Source: Mesorhizobium sp. M2D.F.Ca.ET.226.01.1.1 (GTDB taxonomy: Bacteria > Pseudomonadota > Alphaproteobacteria > Rhizobiales > Rhizobiaceae). Taken from it: 64,000 nucleotides of DNA. The translations under genes were made by a program, and so were the position numbers. Position 1 is the first letter of the stretch. The number at the start of each line of letters is the position of its first letter. The notes under the pieces were generated by a model. That model had not been told where the DNA came from and did not search any database. It worked only from the letters and a program-made list of their open reading frames with translations. Positions 44,437 through 53,526 of this stretch are shown in pieces. Location of the stretch: positions 186,001-250,000 of the forward strand of contig NZ_RZOY02000003.1 in NCBI RefSeq assembly GCF_004022705.2, in the 5' to 3' direction.

Positions 44437-45615
44437 TCAAACCATTTGGCTCAGCGCCTCGAGGAATGCCACGATGTCCACGTCGAGCTTGTCGTCCACC
44501 GGCTCCGGCTGCGACGACATCTTGGCGATGACCACTTCCGTCTTCGGATTGACGTAAAGCCACTGGCCATGGATGCCGATACCGCCGAAGGCGCCGCTGT
44601 CATGGCCGGTCTGGTACCATTTGTTGCGGTAGCGCCCTTTCGGGAACAGCAACACCATCGTGCCGCGCTGCCAGGCCTCATGGCTGCCGCCGGTGGCGAC
44701 CGTGTCGCGCACCCAGGCTTCCGGCACGATGCGGCGGCCATTCGCCGTGCCGCCCTGCCGCATCATCTCGCCGATGCGGGCAAGGTCGCGCGGCGTCATC
44801 GACATGCCGCCGGCGGTACGCGCCGTGCCTTCCATGTCGACCGTCACCGACATCTCGCTTGCGGCGCCCAGCGGCAACCACAGCTTTTCGCGGAGCAACT
44901 CGGTCACACGCATGCCCGACGCCCGCTCGACCAGGATGCCGAGCACGTCCGAATTGGGCGAGCGGTAGCGATAGGTCTGTCCGTGCGGCCCAGCGAGCCG
45001 CTGGATCGTCATCAGGAATGCCGTGAGGCTCTCCGAGCCGCCGCCGGGGTTCCACAGCGTCGCGCGGCGGTACCGGGCAAAGGCGCTTTCCGGATCGAGA
45101 TAAGCTTCCTCGAAATCGAGGCTGACCGTCATGTCGAGCACGTGGCGCACGCTGGCATCGCCATAGGCCGAGTCCTTGGCCTCAGGGATGTATTTTGTAA
45201 CCGGCGCGTTTGGGTCGAACAGCCCCTCGCCTTCCAATATGCCGGCAAGAATCGCCGTCACCGACTTGCTGATCGAGAAGACGATATGGCGCTGGCCGAA
45301 CGCCATGTTGGCCGCCGACCAGTCGCCCACCAGTTTGCCGCCCTTCAGGATCGTCAGCCCGTCCGTATCGGAGCGCTTCAAGAAGCTTTCGACGGTTTCA
45401 CTGCCGGCGGCGAGCGAGATCTTCTCCGAGAGCAGTGCACCGAGCGATTTCGCCTGCTCCTCGCCGCCGGGCGCAGCGGCGACATGCGCGCTTGGCACCA
45501 GCTCGCCGACATTCTGGAACGACCATTGGCTGAACGGCCTCAGCCGCCAGTTGTCGAGCCGCACATCCTTGCGGGCAAAGCCATATCTGGTCTCGAACGC
45601 GGTCTTGCCGGTCAC
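44437..45615 (-). CDS. Beta-lactamase-fold serine hydrolase (class C family), copy A
   Basis: The 392-aa protein has the SxxK motif at Ser114-Lys117 (VFSISKSVTA), a YRSPNSD segment as the YxN-type motif near 220 and GIHGQWLYV near 350 in place of KTG. This is typical of class C-like esterases and amidases rather than true beta-lactamases. No signal peptide is visible, so it acts in the cytoplasm. A second, related hydrolase precedes it (45646-46842, 30 bp gap), and a polyamine-type ABC system lies upstream. Cleavage of an imported ester or amide is a reasonable inference. Confidence 0.9.
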   Translation of the reverse strand: MTGKTAFETRYGFARKDVRLDNWRLRPFSQWSFQNVGELVPSAHVAAAPGGEEQAKSLGALLSEKISLAAGSETVESFLKRSDTDGLTILKGGKLVGDWSAANMAFGQRHIVFSISKSVTAILAGILEGEGLFDPNAPVTKYIPEAKDSAYGDASVRHVLDMTVSLDFEEAYLDPESAFARYRRATLWNPGGGSESLTAFLMTIQRLAGPHGQTYRYRSPNSDVLGILVERASGMRVTELLREKLWLPLGAASEMSVTVDMEGTARTAGGMSMTPRDLARIGEMMRQGGTANGRRIVPEAWVRDTVATGGSHEAWQRGTMVLLFPKGRYRNKWYQTGHDSGAFGGIGIHGQWLYVNPKTEVVIAKMSSQPEPVDDKLDVDIVAFLEALSQMV

Positions 45616-45645
45616 GATTTTCTCCCGGGTCTTTGTCTTGGATTT

Positions 45646-46842
45646 TCAGGCGAGAGCCGCGGCGATGGCGTGCACGGCCTTGAGCGTCGCCACCGAATAG
45701 GCTTTGTTGGTGAAATCCGGATAAGTCGAAAGCTTGACCACGACCATCCCGTGCTCCCAGTCGATATGGATCAACTGCCCGAACACGCCGCGGCACATCA
45801 GCGAGCGCGAGCGTGGGTCCTCGATCCAGAACTGGTTGCGATAGCTGCCCTCCGGTAGGCTTGGATTGAAATTCGGCCCATGCTTGCCACTGCGCGTCGA
45901 CTCGATCCACTCGGCCGGGATCACGCCGCCGCCATCGGCGAGGATGAGCTGGCCAAAGCGGCCGTAATCGCGCAGCGTCGCATTGAAGCCGCCTTCGGCC
46001 AGCGCATAGCCGGCGCTGTCGACGGTGAAGCAGGCGCTTTCATCCGCGCCGAGCTTTTGCCAGAGCTCTTCCGAGACGAGCTGCGCCAGGCGCTTGGCGC
46101 TCACCCGCTCCATGATGAAGGCGAGCACGTCGGTCTCGATCGAGCGGTACTCGAACGCCTCGCCATGCGGACGCACCTGGTCCTTCAGCCGCAGGATCAG
46201 CTCGAACATATGCGAGGGCCACGCAAAGTCCGGATCGCTGCCCGGTGGGATCGGCTTCCAGCCTGTTGCGACGTCGACCTGGCCGATCTCGGAATAGCGA
46301 TCGGTGTATTCCTCGGAAAAGCGCACGCCCGTCGTCATGTCGAGCACATGCTGCACGGTGGCGCCGGCCCAGCCGGTCTCACCGAGTTCCGGAAGATAGT
46401 CGGTGACGAGCTTTGCCGGATCGATCAAACCGCGCCCGACGAGGATACCGCACACCGACCCGGTGACCGACTTCGCCATCGACTGCGACAGGTGCAGCGT
46501 GCGCTCGTCCATGCCGTTGAAATAGCGCTCATAGGCGACCTTGCCGTCCTTCAGCACCAGGAAGCCGTCGGCATAGGTTTCGTCGAGCAGACCGGCGAGC
46601 GTCGTCGGCGCTCCGTTGCTGTCGACCACCGGCAATTCGTCGAGGTCCACCTCCGCCCGCTCCAGGCGACGGCGATGGCCGCTGCCGCGCCACACCTCGA
46701 CCGTCGGCAGGAATTCGCGGATGTGCTGGAAGGCCCAGCGGTTCCATGGCGGCCTGTCCCAGTCGAGCTTCGGCGGCACCAGCCTGGGCGGCGAGCCCTG
46801 CATGATCGGCGGCCGCGGATCGGAGTTGCGATAGGAATCCAT
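45646..46842 (-). CDS. Beta-lactamase-fold serine hydrolase (class C family), copy B
   Basis: Starting at ATG 46842, the 398-aa protein has SxxK in LSQSMAKSVTG (near residue 120), the YRSIETD segment as the second motif and FGQLIHIDW near the end. It shares order and spacing of motifs with the neighbouring hydrolase (44437-45615) and is probably a diverged duplicate. There is no signal peptide. A strong hairpin (46866-46899) lies just upstream, after the SBP gene, so transcription of this pair may be partly separate from the ABC genes. Confidence 0.9.
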   Translation of the reverse strand: MDSYRNSDPRPPIMQGSPPRLVPPKLDWDRPPWNRWAFQHIREFLPTVEVWRGSGHRRRLERAEVDLDELPVVDSNGAPTTLAGLLDETYADGFLVLKDGKVAYERYFNGMDERTLHLSQSMAKSVTGSVCGILVGRGLIDPAKLVTDYLPELGETGWAGATVQHVLDMTTGVRFSEEYTDRYSEIGQVDVATGWKPIPPGSDPDFAWPSHMFELILRLKDQVRPHGEAFEYRSIETDVLAFIMERVSAKRLAQLVSEELWQKLGADESACFTVDSAGYALAEGGFNATLRDYGRFGQLILADGGGVIPAEWIESTRSGKHGPNFNPSLPEGSYRNQFWIEDPRSRSLMCRGVFGQLIHIDWEHGMVVVKLSTYPDFTNKAYSVATLKAVHAIAAALA

Positions 46843-46865
46843 GACCAACTACCTGACAACATGAA

Positions 46866-46899
46866 AACGGACCCGTCGGCGCGTGCCGACGGGTCCGTT
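46866..46899 (-). terminator. Strong hairpin between SBP gene and serine hydrolase genes
   Basis: AACGGACCCGTCGGC and its exact complement form a perfect 15-bp stem with a 4-nt loop. On the minus strand, in the direction of the ABC genes, the stem is followed by TTCATGTTG after its own T-rich end. It lies 12 bp after the SBP stop. It probably ends most ABC transcripts, or protects their 3' ends, upstream of the hydrolase genes. Confidence 0.75.
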
Positions 46900-46910
46900 C
46901 AAGCAAGTGG

Positions 46911-47945
46911 CTACTTCTGCAGTTCGGTCCAGATTTTGGTGTAGATATCCTGGACTTCGGGAGCACACATCCGCTGGAATTCGCCACGCGGCTTGGCGTC
47001 GGCCGGAATGACCACTTCCGGAGCGTCCTTCATGTCGGCCGGCATGTATTTCTCCGAGCCGGTGATGGCATTGGCGTAGCGGTGGAAGGCCGAAAGACCG
47101 GCAGCGTTTTCCGGATCCATGATGAAGTTCTGGAACAGCTTGGCGTTCTCGACGTTCTTGGCTTCCTTAAGGACAACCACATTGTCGCTCCACAGGCCGA
47201 AGCCTTCCTTCGGATAATTGTAATGGATGGCCGGGTTGGCCAGCCGCTGGCGCAGCGCCGAGCCGTTCCAGTCGCTGGTGGCCTTGAAGTCGCCGGCGCC
47301 CATTTTTTCGATGGTGTTGTATTCCATGGCGATCCAGTTCGGCTTGGCGGCAACGAGCGTGTCACGCACCTTCTTCAAAATCGCTTTGTCGTCGGTGCAT
47401 TGCTGGCCGCCGAGATATTTGATGGCCGCGAAAATGACATCGTTCATTTCTGGAACGACGTTGACCTTGCCCTTCAACTCGTCAGGAGTGTTGAAGATGA
47501 TGCCCCAGGAATCGGCCGGCCCCTTATAGGCGTCGGTGTTCACGACCACGCCGATGGTGCCCCAGGCCCACGGCACCGAATATTTGCGGCCCGGGTCGAA
47601 TTCGGGATTGGCCCATTCCGGCGCGACGTTCTTGAAGTTCTCCATCTTGCCGGGATCGGTCTCGAGCAGGAGACCCTCTTTGATCCAGATTGGAACAAAG
47701 GTCTGCGACGGCACCGCTATATCGAACCCGGTCCCGCCCTGGCGGACCTTGGCCAGCGCAGTGTCGTTGGAATCGTAGTCGGTGATGGTCACCTTGACGT
47801 TGTATTTCTGCTCGAACTTCTTGATCACGTCCGGACTGGTGTAGTTGCCCCAATTGTAGATGTTCAGGACACCGTCAGCGCGAACGACGCTTGTCGAAGC
47901 GAGCAATGTCAGCGCCATGGCGGTCGCTGCTGTCTTCCAGTTCAT
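46911..47945 (-). CDS. Polyamine-type ABC transporter substrate-binding protein (PotD/PotF-like)
   Basis: The 344-aa protein has a Sec signal peptide (MNWKTAATAMALTLLAS..VRA, cleavage near 23). The PotD/PotF fold follows with DGVLNIYNWGNYTSPDVI at the mature start, FDIAVPSQTFVPIWIKEGLL, and FWGS-type equivalents VPWAWGTIGVVVNTD. These proteins bind spermidine, putrescine or related amines in the periplasm. It is the last gene of a minus-strand operon, in the order ATPase, permease, permease, SBP. Confidence 0.92.
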   Translation of the reverse strand: MNWKTAATAMALTLLASTSVVRADGVLNIYNWGNYTSPDVIKKFEQKYNVKVTITDYDSNDTALAKVRQGGTGFDIAVPSQTFVPIWIKEGLLLETDPGKMENFKNVAPEWANPEFDPGRKYSVPWAWGTIGVVVNTDAYKGPADSWGIIFNTPDELKGKVNVVPEMNDVIFAAIKYLGGQQCTDDKAILKKVRDTLVAAKPNWIAMEYNTIEKMGAGDFKATSDWNGSALRQRLANPAIHYNYPKEGFGLWSDNVVVLKEAKNVENAKLFQNFIMDPENAAGLSAFHRYANAITGSEKYMPADMKDAPEVVIPADAKPRGEFQRMCAPEVQDIYTKIWTELQK

Positions 47946-47966
47946 GCTTTGACTCCCATTGTCTGT

Positions 47967-48764
47967 TCAGTCTTGTTTCCTGCTGACGAAGAAAAACAAC
48001 GTGACGATCGCGACCGAAAGCAGCAGGAAAGCGGTCGATATCGCGTTGATCTCGGGCGTTATTCCTCGGCGAATCTGGCCGAGCATGTAGGTGGGCAGCG
48101 TGTCCTGGCCGCCGGACTTGACGAATTCGGTGATGACGACGTCGTCGAGCGAGATGACGAAAGCCAGCATCAGCCCTGCCAGAATGCCGGGCCACAGCAG
48201 CGGCAGCGTGACGCGGCGAAAGGTCTGCCAGGGCGTCGCATAGAGATCTGCCGCGGCGCGTTCCAGCGTCAGGTCCATGTTTTCCAGCCTGGCCCGGATG
48301 GGCAGATAGGCGAAGGGAATGCAGAATGCCGTATGCGCCGCGATGAGATAGCCGAGGCCCGAGTAGCCGGTGAATATCTTGACGCGCGAGAAGAAGATCA
48401 GCAGCGCCACGCCGGTAACGATCTCCGGCACCATCAGAGGCTGGTTGATCGCCGCATATTTGAAGGTCAGGCCACGATACGGGGCCGTCCGCGTCGTCGC
48501 CAGCGCAGCCATCGTCGCGGCAATGGTTGCAAGCACGGCCGCGACGGAGCCGATCTGGAAGGACAGCAAGGTGGCATCGATGACCTGCGTGTTCTGCCAC
48601 GCCGACTGAAACCATTTCAGCGAGAAGCCGCCCCATTCGGAGGTGGATGTCGCGGCGTTGAACGCATAGACGACCAGCACCACGATCGGCATGTAGAGAA
48701 CCACGAAACAGGTCGTGGCGATGGCTGTGAAGCCGGGCTGGTGCTTGATGGAGAATTTAGCCAT
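47967..48764 (-). CDS. Polyamine-type ABC transporter permease (PotC/PotI-like)
   Basis: The 265-aa membrane protein has six predicted transmembrane segments and the EAA-type loop in LERAAADLYATPWQTFRRVTLP. The start MAKFSIKHQPGFTAIATTCFVVLYMPIVVL and the segment VISLDDVVITEFVKSGGQDTLP are typical of PotC-like subunits (quoted here in parts). Its start overlaps the stop of the upstream permease by 8 bp. Confidence 0.93.
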   Translation of the reverse strand: MAKFSIKHQPGFTAIATTCFVVLYMPIVVLVVYAFNAATSTSEWGGFSLKWFQSAWQNTQVIDATLLSFQIGSVAAVLATIAATMAALATTRTAPYRGLTFKYAAINQPLMVPEIVTGVALLIFFSRVKIFTGYSGLGYLIAAHTAFCIPFAYLPIRARLENMDLTLERAAADLYATPWQTFRRVTLPLLWPGILAGLMLAFVISLDDVVITEFVKSGGQDTLPTYMLGQIRRGITPEINAISTAFLLLSVAIVTLFFFVSRKQD

Positions 48765-49677
48765 GGCGCACCTCGGTCCGTCCGGCGTTTCGAACGTAGG
48801 CGAGCAGCGCCACCATGACGATGATCATGACGGCAATCGACAGCGCCGAGCCAAGCGGCCAGTTGCGGCCCTGCCCGAACTGCAGCTCGATCAGGTTTGA
48901 AAGCATCATGTTCTTGCCGCCGCCCAGCACGACTGGCGTGACATAGGCGCCGATCGCCGGGATGAAGACGAGAATGGATCCCGCGATCACGCCAGGCTTG
49001 ACCAGCGGAAAGATGATGCGCCGCAGTACCTGGAAACGATTGGCGTAAAGATCGTAGCCCGCCTCGACCAGCCGGAAGTCGAGCTTTTCCATGCTGGCAT
49101 AGATGGGCAGCACCATCAGCGGCAGGTAGACATAGGCCATGCCAACCAGGATCGCGGTATCGGTGAACAGGATCTGGACCGGGGCCGAGACGATACCCGC
49201 CTTGATCAGGAGGGTGTTGATGATGCCCTCATTGCGGATGATCTGCAGCACCGCGAAGGTGCGGATGAGCAGGTTGGTCCAGAAGGGTATGGTGATCAGG
49301 AAAAGCCAGATGTCGCGCGTTTTCTCGCTGCGTGTAGCCATGAAATAGGCCGTGGGAAATCCAAGCGCCAAAGTGGCGATCGTCGTCACCACTGCAAGCT
49401 TGATGGAGCGCCAGAAGATGGTGATGTGGGCGGCCGCCAGCGAGAGGGTGTCGTCGAAGATGTCGCGTTCCATGAACACCGAAACCCAGGCCTCTGGCGA
49501 AAACTGCCATTTCACATCGCCGTAAGGACCGGGCGTCAGGAACGAATAGACGAGCACGATCAGCAACGGCCCCGTCGCCGCCACGAGGATGATCAGCAGC
49601 GCTGGCGCCGACAACAGCCAACGCGCGCGCACGTCGCTTTGCTCCGCTTCCTTCGCGACCTGTTCCGCGGTGGCCAT
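48757..49677 (-). CDS. Polyamine-type ABC transporter permease (PotB/PotH-like)
   Basis: The 306-aa membrane protein starts [20 protein letters not shown], followed by six predicted transmembrane segments. It has IPFWTNLLIRTFAVLQIIRN and the EAA loop EAGYDLYANRFQVLRRIIFP. Its ATG overlaps the ATPase stop (ATGA). With 47967-48764 it forms the heterodimeric membrane channel. Confidence 0.93.
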   Translation of the reverse strand: MATAEQVAKEAEQSDVRARWLLSAPALLIILVAATGPLLIVLVYSFLTPGPYGDVKWQFSPEAWVSVFMERDIFDDTLSLAAAHITIFWRSIKLAVVTTIATLALGFPTAYFMATRSEKTRDIWLFLITIPFWTNLLIRTFAVLQIIRNEGIINTLLIKAGIVSAPVQILFTDTAILVGMAYVYLPLMVLPIYASMEKLDFRLVEAGYDLYANRFQVLRRIIFPLVKPGVIAGSILVFIPAIGAYVTPVVLGGGKNMMLSNLIELQFGQGRNWPLGSALSIAVMIIVMVALLAYVRNAGRTEVRHG

Positions 49678-50834
49678 CAGTCCCTCAGCACTTGCGCTGC
49701 GTCGTTGCCGATCGAGATGCCGACCGCGTCGCCGACCTCGAAGCCACAGCCGGCCGTGCGGGTGTTCTGCTGGCGGACGGTGAACGCCTCGCCGCTGTCC
49801 AACTGCACATGGATATGCGTGTCGGTGCCGAAATAGACGACGTTCGTGACGGAGCCCGACAGATCGCCCTTGCCCTTGACCAGCTTGGCGTGTTCCGGCC
49901 TGACCACCACGGTGGCGCTGTCTTTAGGCTGGAAGCCGTCGGCTACGGTTGCCTCGATGACGGCGCCGGATTTGAGCGTCGCTCGCGCCTTGCCGTTGCC
50001 CATGTCGGCGACGGCCGCGGTGAGGAAGTTCGTCTCGCCGATGAAGTCGGCGACGAAGCGCTCTGCCGGCTTGTCGTAGATGTCCCTGGGCGTGCCGACC
50101 TGCAGGATCTTGCCGGCCGACATCACTGCGATACGGTCGGACATGGTCAGCGCTTCTTCCTGGTCGTGGGTGACGAAGATGAAGGTGATGCCGGTCTCGT
50201 GCTGCAGCCGCTTCAACTCGATCTGCATTTCCTTGCGCAGCTTGTAGTCCAGCGCCGACAAAGGTTCGTCGAGCAGGAGCACCTTCGGCTGCGGCGCCAG
50301 CGCGCGGGCCAGCGCGACGCGCTGCTGCTGGCCGCCGGAAATCTGGCTGGTGCGGCGCGCCTTAAGCGCCTCCATCTTGACCAGCTTCAGCATCTGCGCG
50401 ACGCGCGCCTCGATCTCGGCTTTCGGCTTGCCGAGCATCTCCAGCCCGAAGCCTATATTCTGCGCCACCGTCATATGCGGGAACAGCGCGTAGCTCTGGA
50501 AGACGGTGTTGACCGGGCGCTTGAAGGGTGGCAGCGGCGCGATATCCTGGCCGTGCAGCAGGATTTCGCCGGCGGTCGGGAAATCGAAGCCGGCAATCAA
50601 TCTCAGCAGCGTCGTCTTTCCGCAGCCAGACGGCCCGAGCAGTGTGAAAAACTCATTTTCGCGGATCGACACCGATACCGTGTCGAGGGCGGCTACCTGG
50701 TTTTCACCGGTTCCAAAGACCTTGCGAACACCGCGAACTTCGATCGCGTTCTTACCCGGTTGTTCCGGCACGATTACCCCATTGAGAGAGCCTGCTCTTG
50801 TCGGCAGGTGTGTTCCTGTTTTGATTGTCACCAT
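49677..50834 (-). CDS. Polyamine-type ABC transporter ATP-binding protein (PotA/PotG-like)
   Basis: The 385-aa protein has Walker [10 protein letters not shown], the signature [15 protein letters not shown], Walker [13 protein letters not shown], the H-loop [12 protein letters not shown] and a C-terminal TOBE region ending with [14 protein letters not shown]. The N-terminal 28 residues before [12 protein letters not shown] are long for the family, so a downstream start cannot be excluded. It is the first gene of the transporter operon, downstream of the amidohydrolase gene on the same strand. Confidence 0.93.
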   Translation of the reverse strand: MVTIKTGTHLPTRAGSLNGVIVPEQPGKNAIEVRGVRKVFGTGENQVAALDTVSVSIRENEFFTLLGPSGCGKTTLLRLIAGFDFPTAGEILLHGQDIAPLPPFKRPVNTVFQSYALFPHMTVAQNIGFGLEMLGKPKAEIEARVAQMLKLVKMEALKARRTSQISGGQQQRVALARALAPQPKVLLLDEPLSALDYKLRKEMQIELKRLQHETGITFIFVTHDQEEALTMSDRIAVMSAGKILQVGTPRDIYDKPAERFVADFIGETNFLTAAVADMGNGKARATLKSGAVIEATVADGFQPKDSATVVVRPEHAKLVKGKGDLSGSVTNVVYFGTDTHIHVQLDSGEAFTVRQQNTRTAGCGFEVGDAVGISIGNDAAQVLRD

Positions 50835-50912
50835 AAGCCGGGCGGCTTGGCAACTGCCGAGCAGTGACCGGTTGTGAGTGTCGACTTCAATTAAGCAATT
50901 CCTATGCCATCG

Positions 50913-52580
50913 TTAGGCTTGGTAGGTGATCTTCCCCCCGCAAATGGTGGTCACCGGATGCAAGGTGTGCAGCGCTTCCGGCGCCGTCGCCTCGATATCA
51001 GCCGACAAAACGACGATATCGCCGAGGTAGCCGGTTTTCAGACGACCCTTGCGGTCTTCCATGAACTCCGCATAGGCGCCCTCGACCGTGTAGCCCTCTA
51101 TTGCTTCATGCAGGGAGAAGCTCTGGTCCGGCATCCCTTCTGCCCAAGGTTTGCGCATGACCGCCGCCTGGATGGACAGGATCGGATCGACTGGCGAGAC
51201 CGGCCAGTCGGACGCGAACACCACGCGCGCGCCGGCATTTTTCAGCGTGCGCCAGGCATAGCTTAGCGGCCACTTGTCACGGCCGATGCGTGAGATCGTC
51301 GGCTCCATCGGGAAATTCAGCGCGCCCGGGGGGTGCGCCGGCTGCATCGAGGCGAGGACGCCGAGCTCGGCGAAGCGCGGCACGTCGGAGGCCGTGGTCA
51401 CCTCGATATGCTCGATCCGGTGCCGGCTGTCGCGCCTGCCATTCCTCTTCGCGGCCGCCTGATAGCCGTCGAGCACCGCGCGCACGGCGCCGTCGCCGAT
51501 CGAATGCACGGCGATCTGCAGGTCGCGCCTGTCGGCCTCGACCGCCACCTCGGCGAAATGCTCAGGCGAAAACAGCGGCTCGCCGCGCCAGCCCGGACGG
51601 TCGGCATAGTCGTCGACCATCACCGCCGTCCAGGAGTCCAGCACGCCGTCATAGAAGACCTTGACCATGCCGGACGACAGCCACTCGGACTTGTAGCTCG
51701 CGGCCATGCGCGAGGCTTTTTCCAGCATGTCCAGCGTCATGAAATTCTTGAAGTGGAACGGGATTTTGGTACGGCAAAGTAGCCGCCCTTCCTTTTCCAG
51801 CCCGGCCAGCAGCTCGAGCTGGTAGAGATTGCCGTCCATGTTCTGGATCGAGGTGATGCCGTGCTTGGCGCACCATTCAAGGCCGCGATGCATCAGGTCG
51901 CGATCGGCTGCCAGCTCCTTCACGGAAGGATAGGGATCCGGCTCGGCGCCTTCGAGGCCAAGCCGCGTCCGGTTCGCTCCGTAATGATCGAGGACCGGCC
52001 CGAACGCCTCGCCCTCGCGCAGTTCGCCGGCGGCAAGCCCGTCGGCGCCCATGACGACTTCGTTGCCCTGCCCGACCTGCCTGCCATGCAGCAGGCCGGC
52101 CTCTTCCAACGCCTTGGTGTTCGCCCACATCGTGTGATGGTCGGACGCCGACATGGCGAAGGGCCGGTCGGGAATGATGCGGTCGAGATCGTGGCGCGTC
52201 ACCGGCTCAGGCAGGATGGCGTAGTCGACGCCGGCACCGATCAGAAGCCTGGCGTCCGGCCGTTTCGCGGCGAAATCCTGGATCGCGTCGCGCAACGCGT
52301 CGAAGCCGTGCACGCCCGCCAGATGCAGATTGTCGAGCTCGGCCGCGCCGCCGAAAAGGTGCATATGCGCCTCGATGAAGCCCGGCAGCACCGAGCCGCC
52401 CTGGGCGTCGACAACTTTCGTCGCCGGTCCTTTGAGCTCTTCGATGGAAGCGCGGTTGCCAATGGCGATGATGACGCCGTCCTTGACGGCAACAGCCTCA
52501 GCGGTGGGATTGTCATCGTCCATGGTCAGAACGCGGCCGTTGACGACCATCAGATCCGCACCACCACCCGCAACCGGCAT
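50913..52580 (-). CDS. YtcJ-like metal-dependent amidohydrolase
   Basis: ATG 52580 behind GTGGAG gives a 555-aa amidohydrolase-fold protein: the N-terminal composite domain ADLMVVNGRVLTMDDDNP, metal ligands in GFIEAHMHLFGGAAEL near 64, VHSIGDGAVRAVLDGY and HRIEHIEVTT in the middle, and FASDWPVSPVDPIL near the end. YtcJ-like enzymes hydrolyse N-acyl or formyl amides. It lies upstream of the polyamine-type ABC genes (78-bp gap, same strand) and diverges from a TetR gene, so hydrolysis of an imported amide is plausible. Confidence 0.9.
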   Translation of the reverse strand: MPVAGGGADLMVVNGRVLTMDDDNPTAEAVAVKDGVIIAIGNRASIEELKGPATKVVDAQGGSVLPGFIEAHMHLFGGAAELDNLHLAGVHGFDALRDAIQDFAAKRPDARLLIGAGVDYAILPEPVTRHDLDRIIPDRPFAMSASDHHTMWANTKALEEAGLLHGRQVGQGNEVVMGADGLAAGELREGEAFGPVLDHYGANRTRLGLEGAEPDPYPSVKELAADRDLMHRGLEWCAKHGITSIQNMDGNLYQLELLAGLEKEGRLLCRTKIPFHFKNFMTLDMLEKASRMAASYKSEWLSSGMVKVFYDGVLDSWTAVMVDDYADRPGWRGEPLFSPEHFAEVAVEADRRDLQIAVHSIGDGAVRAVLDGYQAAAKRNGRRDSRHRIEHIEVTTASDVPRFAELGVLASMQPAHPPGALNFPMEPTISRIGRDKWPLSYAWRTLKNAGARVVFASDWPVSPVDPILSIQAAVMRKPWAEGMPDQSFSLHEAIEGYTVEGAYAEFMEDRKGRLKTGYLGDIVVLSADIEATAPEALHTLHPVTTICGGKITYQA

Positions 52581-52795
52581 CGCGACTCCACATTTTGCTG
52601 AGGGACCGACAACGCCACATCCAATGAGCAGCCGCTCCACCGGGGCGATGCCATGGGACAAAGTCGATGCCGATGCGCCGTCTTCGAAATTCCCCTTGTT
52701 ATCGTTGAAGACAGCGTGGATAAAGAATGCGACTGTTTATTCGCGTTTGTCAACAGCCGGAATTTGGAATGTATAGTGGACTGCACCGCGCGCCG
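52581..52795. promoter_or_regulatory. Divergent promoter region, amidohydrolase/TetR
   Basis: This AT-richer 215-bp region lies between the amidohydrolase and TetR starts. A TTGTCA (52747-52752) and TATAGT (52772-52777) pair points towards the TetR gene, although the 19-bp spacer is longer than ideal. It is the natural place for autoregulation by the TetR protein. Confidence 0.4.
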
Positions 52796-53485
52796 ATGGT
52801 GAGGCCGGGCGGGGAACGGGGGCAACGAGCAGTGAAGCGCAGTCTCGACCGCAAGACCAAAATAGCGCTCGAACCGCGCAAGCAGCCGCGGCAGCAACGG
52901 TCGAGCAAGGTGGTCGACAGGATTCTCGACGCAGCGCTGATCCTGACCCGCGAGCAAGGAACCAAGACCCCGACGACGCTCGCCATCGCGCAGCGCGCGG
53001 GCCTATCAGTCGGTTCGGTCTACCAATATTTTCCCAACAAGGAAGCCATCCTTCTCGAACTCGGCAGGCGCTGGCTGTCGTCCTTTCCCGAGGTGATCGC
53101 CAAGCGCATCAAAGTCGCCCCACCCACCAACCGCGAAGAGTTTCGCCGCGAAGTGCGCAAGCTCTTTGTCGACACGTCCCGGATCTATCTCGACAACGCG
53201 ACCCTGATGCCGGTGATCGAGGCGATCTCCGGCAACGCCGACCTGAGGCCGATCCAGGACGAATACGACAAGGACATCATCGCCCTCTACGCGGCCTGGT
53301 TGCAGCATGTGAACCCGGCCCTTGCGGAAAAGACCGCCAAGCGGCTGGGCCTGGTGATGATGGAGGTCGGGCACGCCTGCAGGCTTGTCGGACTGAAGCG
53401 GGATCGCAAGACATACGACCTCATCGAGGACGATGTGGAAGCCATGTGGCTGGCTCTCGTGACCCCCTATCTCAACCTCGACTGA
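52796..53485 (+). CDS. TetR/AcrR family transcriptional regulator
   Basis: Counting from ATG 52796 the protein has 229 aa; GTG 52832 and ATG 52727 are other possible starts. The TetR HTH lies at about residues 35-80: VDRILDAALILTREQG and TLAIAQRAGLSVGSVYQYF, then PNKEAILLELG. The ligand domain includes NADLRPIQDEYDKDIIALY. It sits between the amidohydrolase/ABC unit (divergent) and the acetylpolyamine amidohydrolase-like gene (same strand), so it is the likely regulator of the amine locus. Confidence 0.9.
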   Translation: MVRPGGERGQRAVKRSLDRKTKIALEPRKQPRQQRSSKVVDRILDAALILTREQGTKTPTTLAIAQRAGLSVGSVYQYFPNKEAILLELGRRWLSSFPEVIAKRIKVAPPTNREEFRREVRKLFVDTSRIYLDNATLMPVIEAISGNADLRPIQDEYDKDIIALYAAWLQHVNPALAEKTAKRLGLVMMEVGHACRLVGLKRDRKTYDLIEDDVEAMWLALVTPYLNLD

Positions 53486-53526
53486 TTTCGCACCTCCAAC
53501 CGATTTCGCACCTCCAGGGGAATTCT

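Noticed and set aside
44437..46842. True class C beta-lactamases (resistance genes)
   Set aside because: No signal peptides and no KTG motif; the sequences fit the broad cytoplasmic esterase/amidase group of the fold.
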